Source: Deltaproteobacteria bacterium
Lineage (GTDB): Bacteria > Desulfobacterota > BSN033 > UBA1163
Assembly (NCBI GenBank): GCA_016875155.1
Contig: VGSD01000196.1
Location: forward strand, 1-5,875
Direction: 5' to 3'
Length of the DNA stretch: 5,875 nucleotides
Part shown: positions 5,561 through 5,875 of the stretch, piece after piece
Layout: each line of letters starts with the position of its first letter
Numbering within the stretch: the stretch's first letter is position 1
Translations under genes and position numbers: made by a program
Notes under the pieces: model-generated
Seen by the model: only the letters and a program-made list of their open reading frames with translations
What the model was told of the DNA's origin: nothing
Databases searched by the model: none

Positions 5561-5875
5561 TCAGAAAGAGAGAAGTTTCATGGTCGTTTTTAAAAATTCA
5601 CTCCGCTTCTGCGTATTGGGGACCTCCTCACTCAATGCTTCTATAAAAGGCAATACCCGTTCCTCAGGAAAAGCCTCCCGGCTCTCCCCGAACTCAATGA
5701 GTTTATCGTCGATGATGAAGGGAGCGACCGGTCCCATCACCTTTTTCAGTTCAGTAACAAGGGTGATGAAAAACTCCTCCTTCACCAATCTTTTCTTCAA
5801 AGGACTCCTGCTATCTGCCTTCTCTATGAGCCCCATTTCAAAGAGCTGATAAGCCATCTTCAGGGTTTTATATTC
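5561..5875 (-). CDS. C-terminal end of an uncharacterised signalling-type protein (5' end missing)
   Basis: Only the last 104 residues are in the window. The frame is open to the edge, and the six residues before the first in-frame ATG (5857) fit the same helix, so that ATG is probably internal. The visible start, TLKMAYQLFEMGLIEKAD, resembles the winged-helix-like end often following DUF4388/PATAN domains, where a GLI turn closes the unit. The rest (about 33-104) is helical and contains LKKVMGPVAPFIIDDKLIEF and the ending RSEFLKTTMKLLSF. This GP-x-A plus distal R-x-x-F-L layout recalls small C-terminal domains attached to bacterial kinases and DUF4388 proteins (DUF8082-like). The resemblance is from memory. 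It is first in the minus-strand set, 212 bases upstream of the Cache-HAMP gene, and may belong to the same signalling cluster. Confidence 0.7.
   Translation of the reverse strand, partial: EYKTLKMAYQLFEMGLIEKADSRSPLKKRLVKEEFFITLVTELKKVMGPVAPFIIDDKLIEFGESREAFPEERVLPFIEALSEEVPNTQKRSEFLKTTMKLLSF

Overview
The window reads as chromosomal DNA from a Gram-negative, probably anaerobic bacterium. The combination of a TRAP transporter, a PATAN/DUF4388-like protein and a Cache-HAMP protein, at an intermediate G+C judged by eye, would fit Desulfobacterota (former Deltaproteobacteria) or a neighbouring phylum. That placement is an inference; there is no rRNA or marker gene to confirm it. Five protein genes are visible, two of them cut by the window edges. 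No tRNA, rRNA, CRISPR array or transposase is seen.

The left half (3-3055, plus strand) is a TRAP (tripartite ATP-independent periplasmic) transporter operon in the order dctP-dctQ-dctM. The periplasmic solute-binding protein lacks its N-terminus. It is followed after a 271-base gap by the small membrane subunit, whose end overlaps the start of the large permease by 14 bases. Together the three proteins would bind an organic acid in the periplasm and import it using the Na+ or H+ gradient. The substrate cannot be named from the sequence.

The right half (3213-5875) lies on the minus strand and converges on the TRAP operon. In transcription order it holds the C-terminal end of an uncharacterised protein, a two-membrane-segment Cache-HAMP receptor with no output domain, and a soluble protein with two PATAN/DUF4388-like repeats and a helical C-terminal domain. 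This looks like a signalling cluster in which sensing and output sit on separate polypeptides. That function is inferred from domain content and gene order.

The most striking non-coding feature is that all four sizeable intergenic gaps contain inverted repeats, each built from a different short word. The gap between dctP and dctQ holds a 245-base nested palindrome with a terminator-like hairpin. The convergent gap holds inverted runs of ATCAGG-like words. The gap after the receptor gene holds inverted runs of AGTTCGGAG. The gap before the receptor gene holds inverted runs of GGTAACG-like words. They may act as terminators or mRNA-stabilising structures, or be products of a repeat-forming process.
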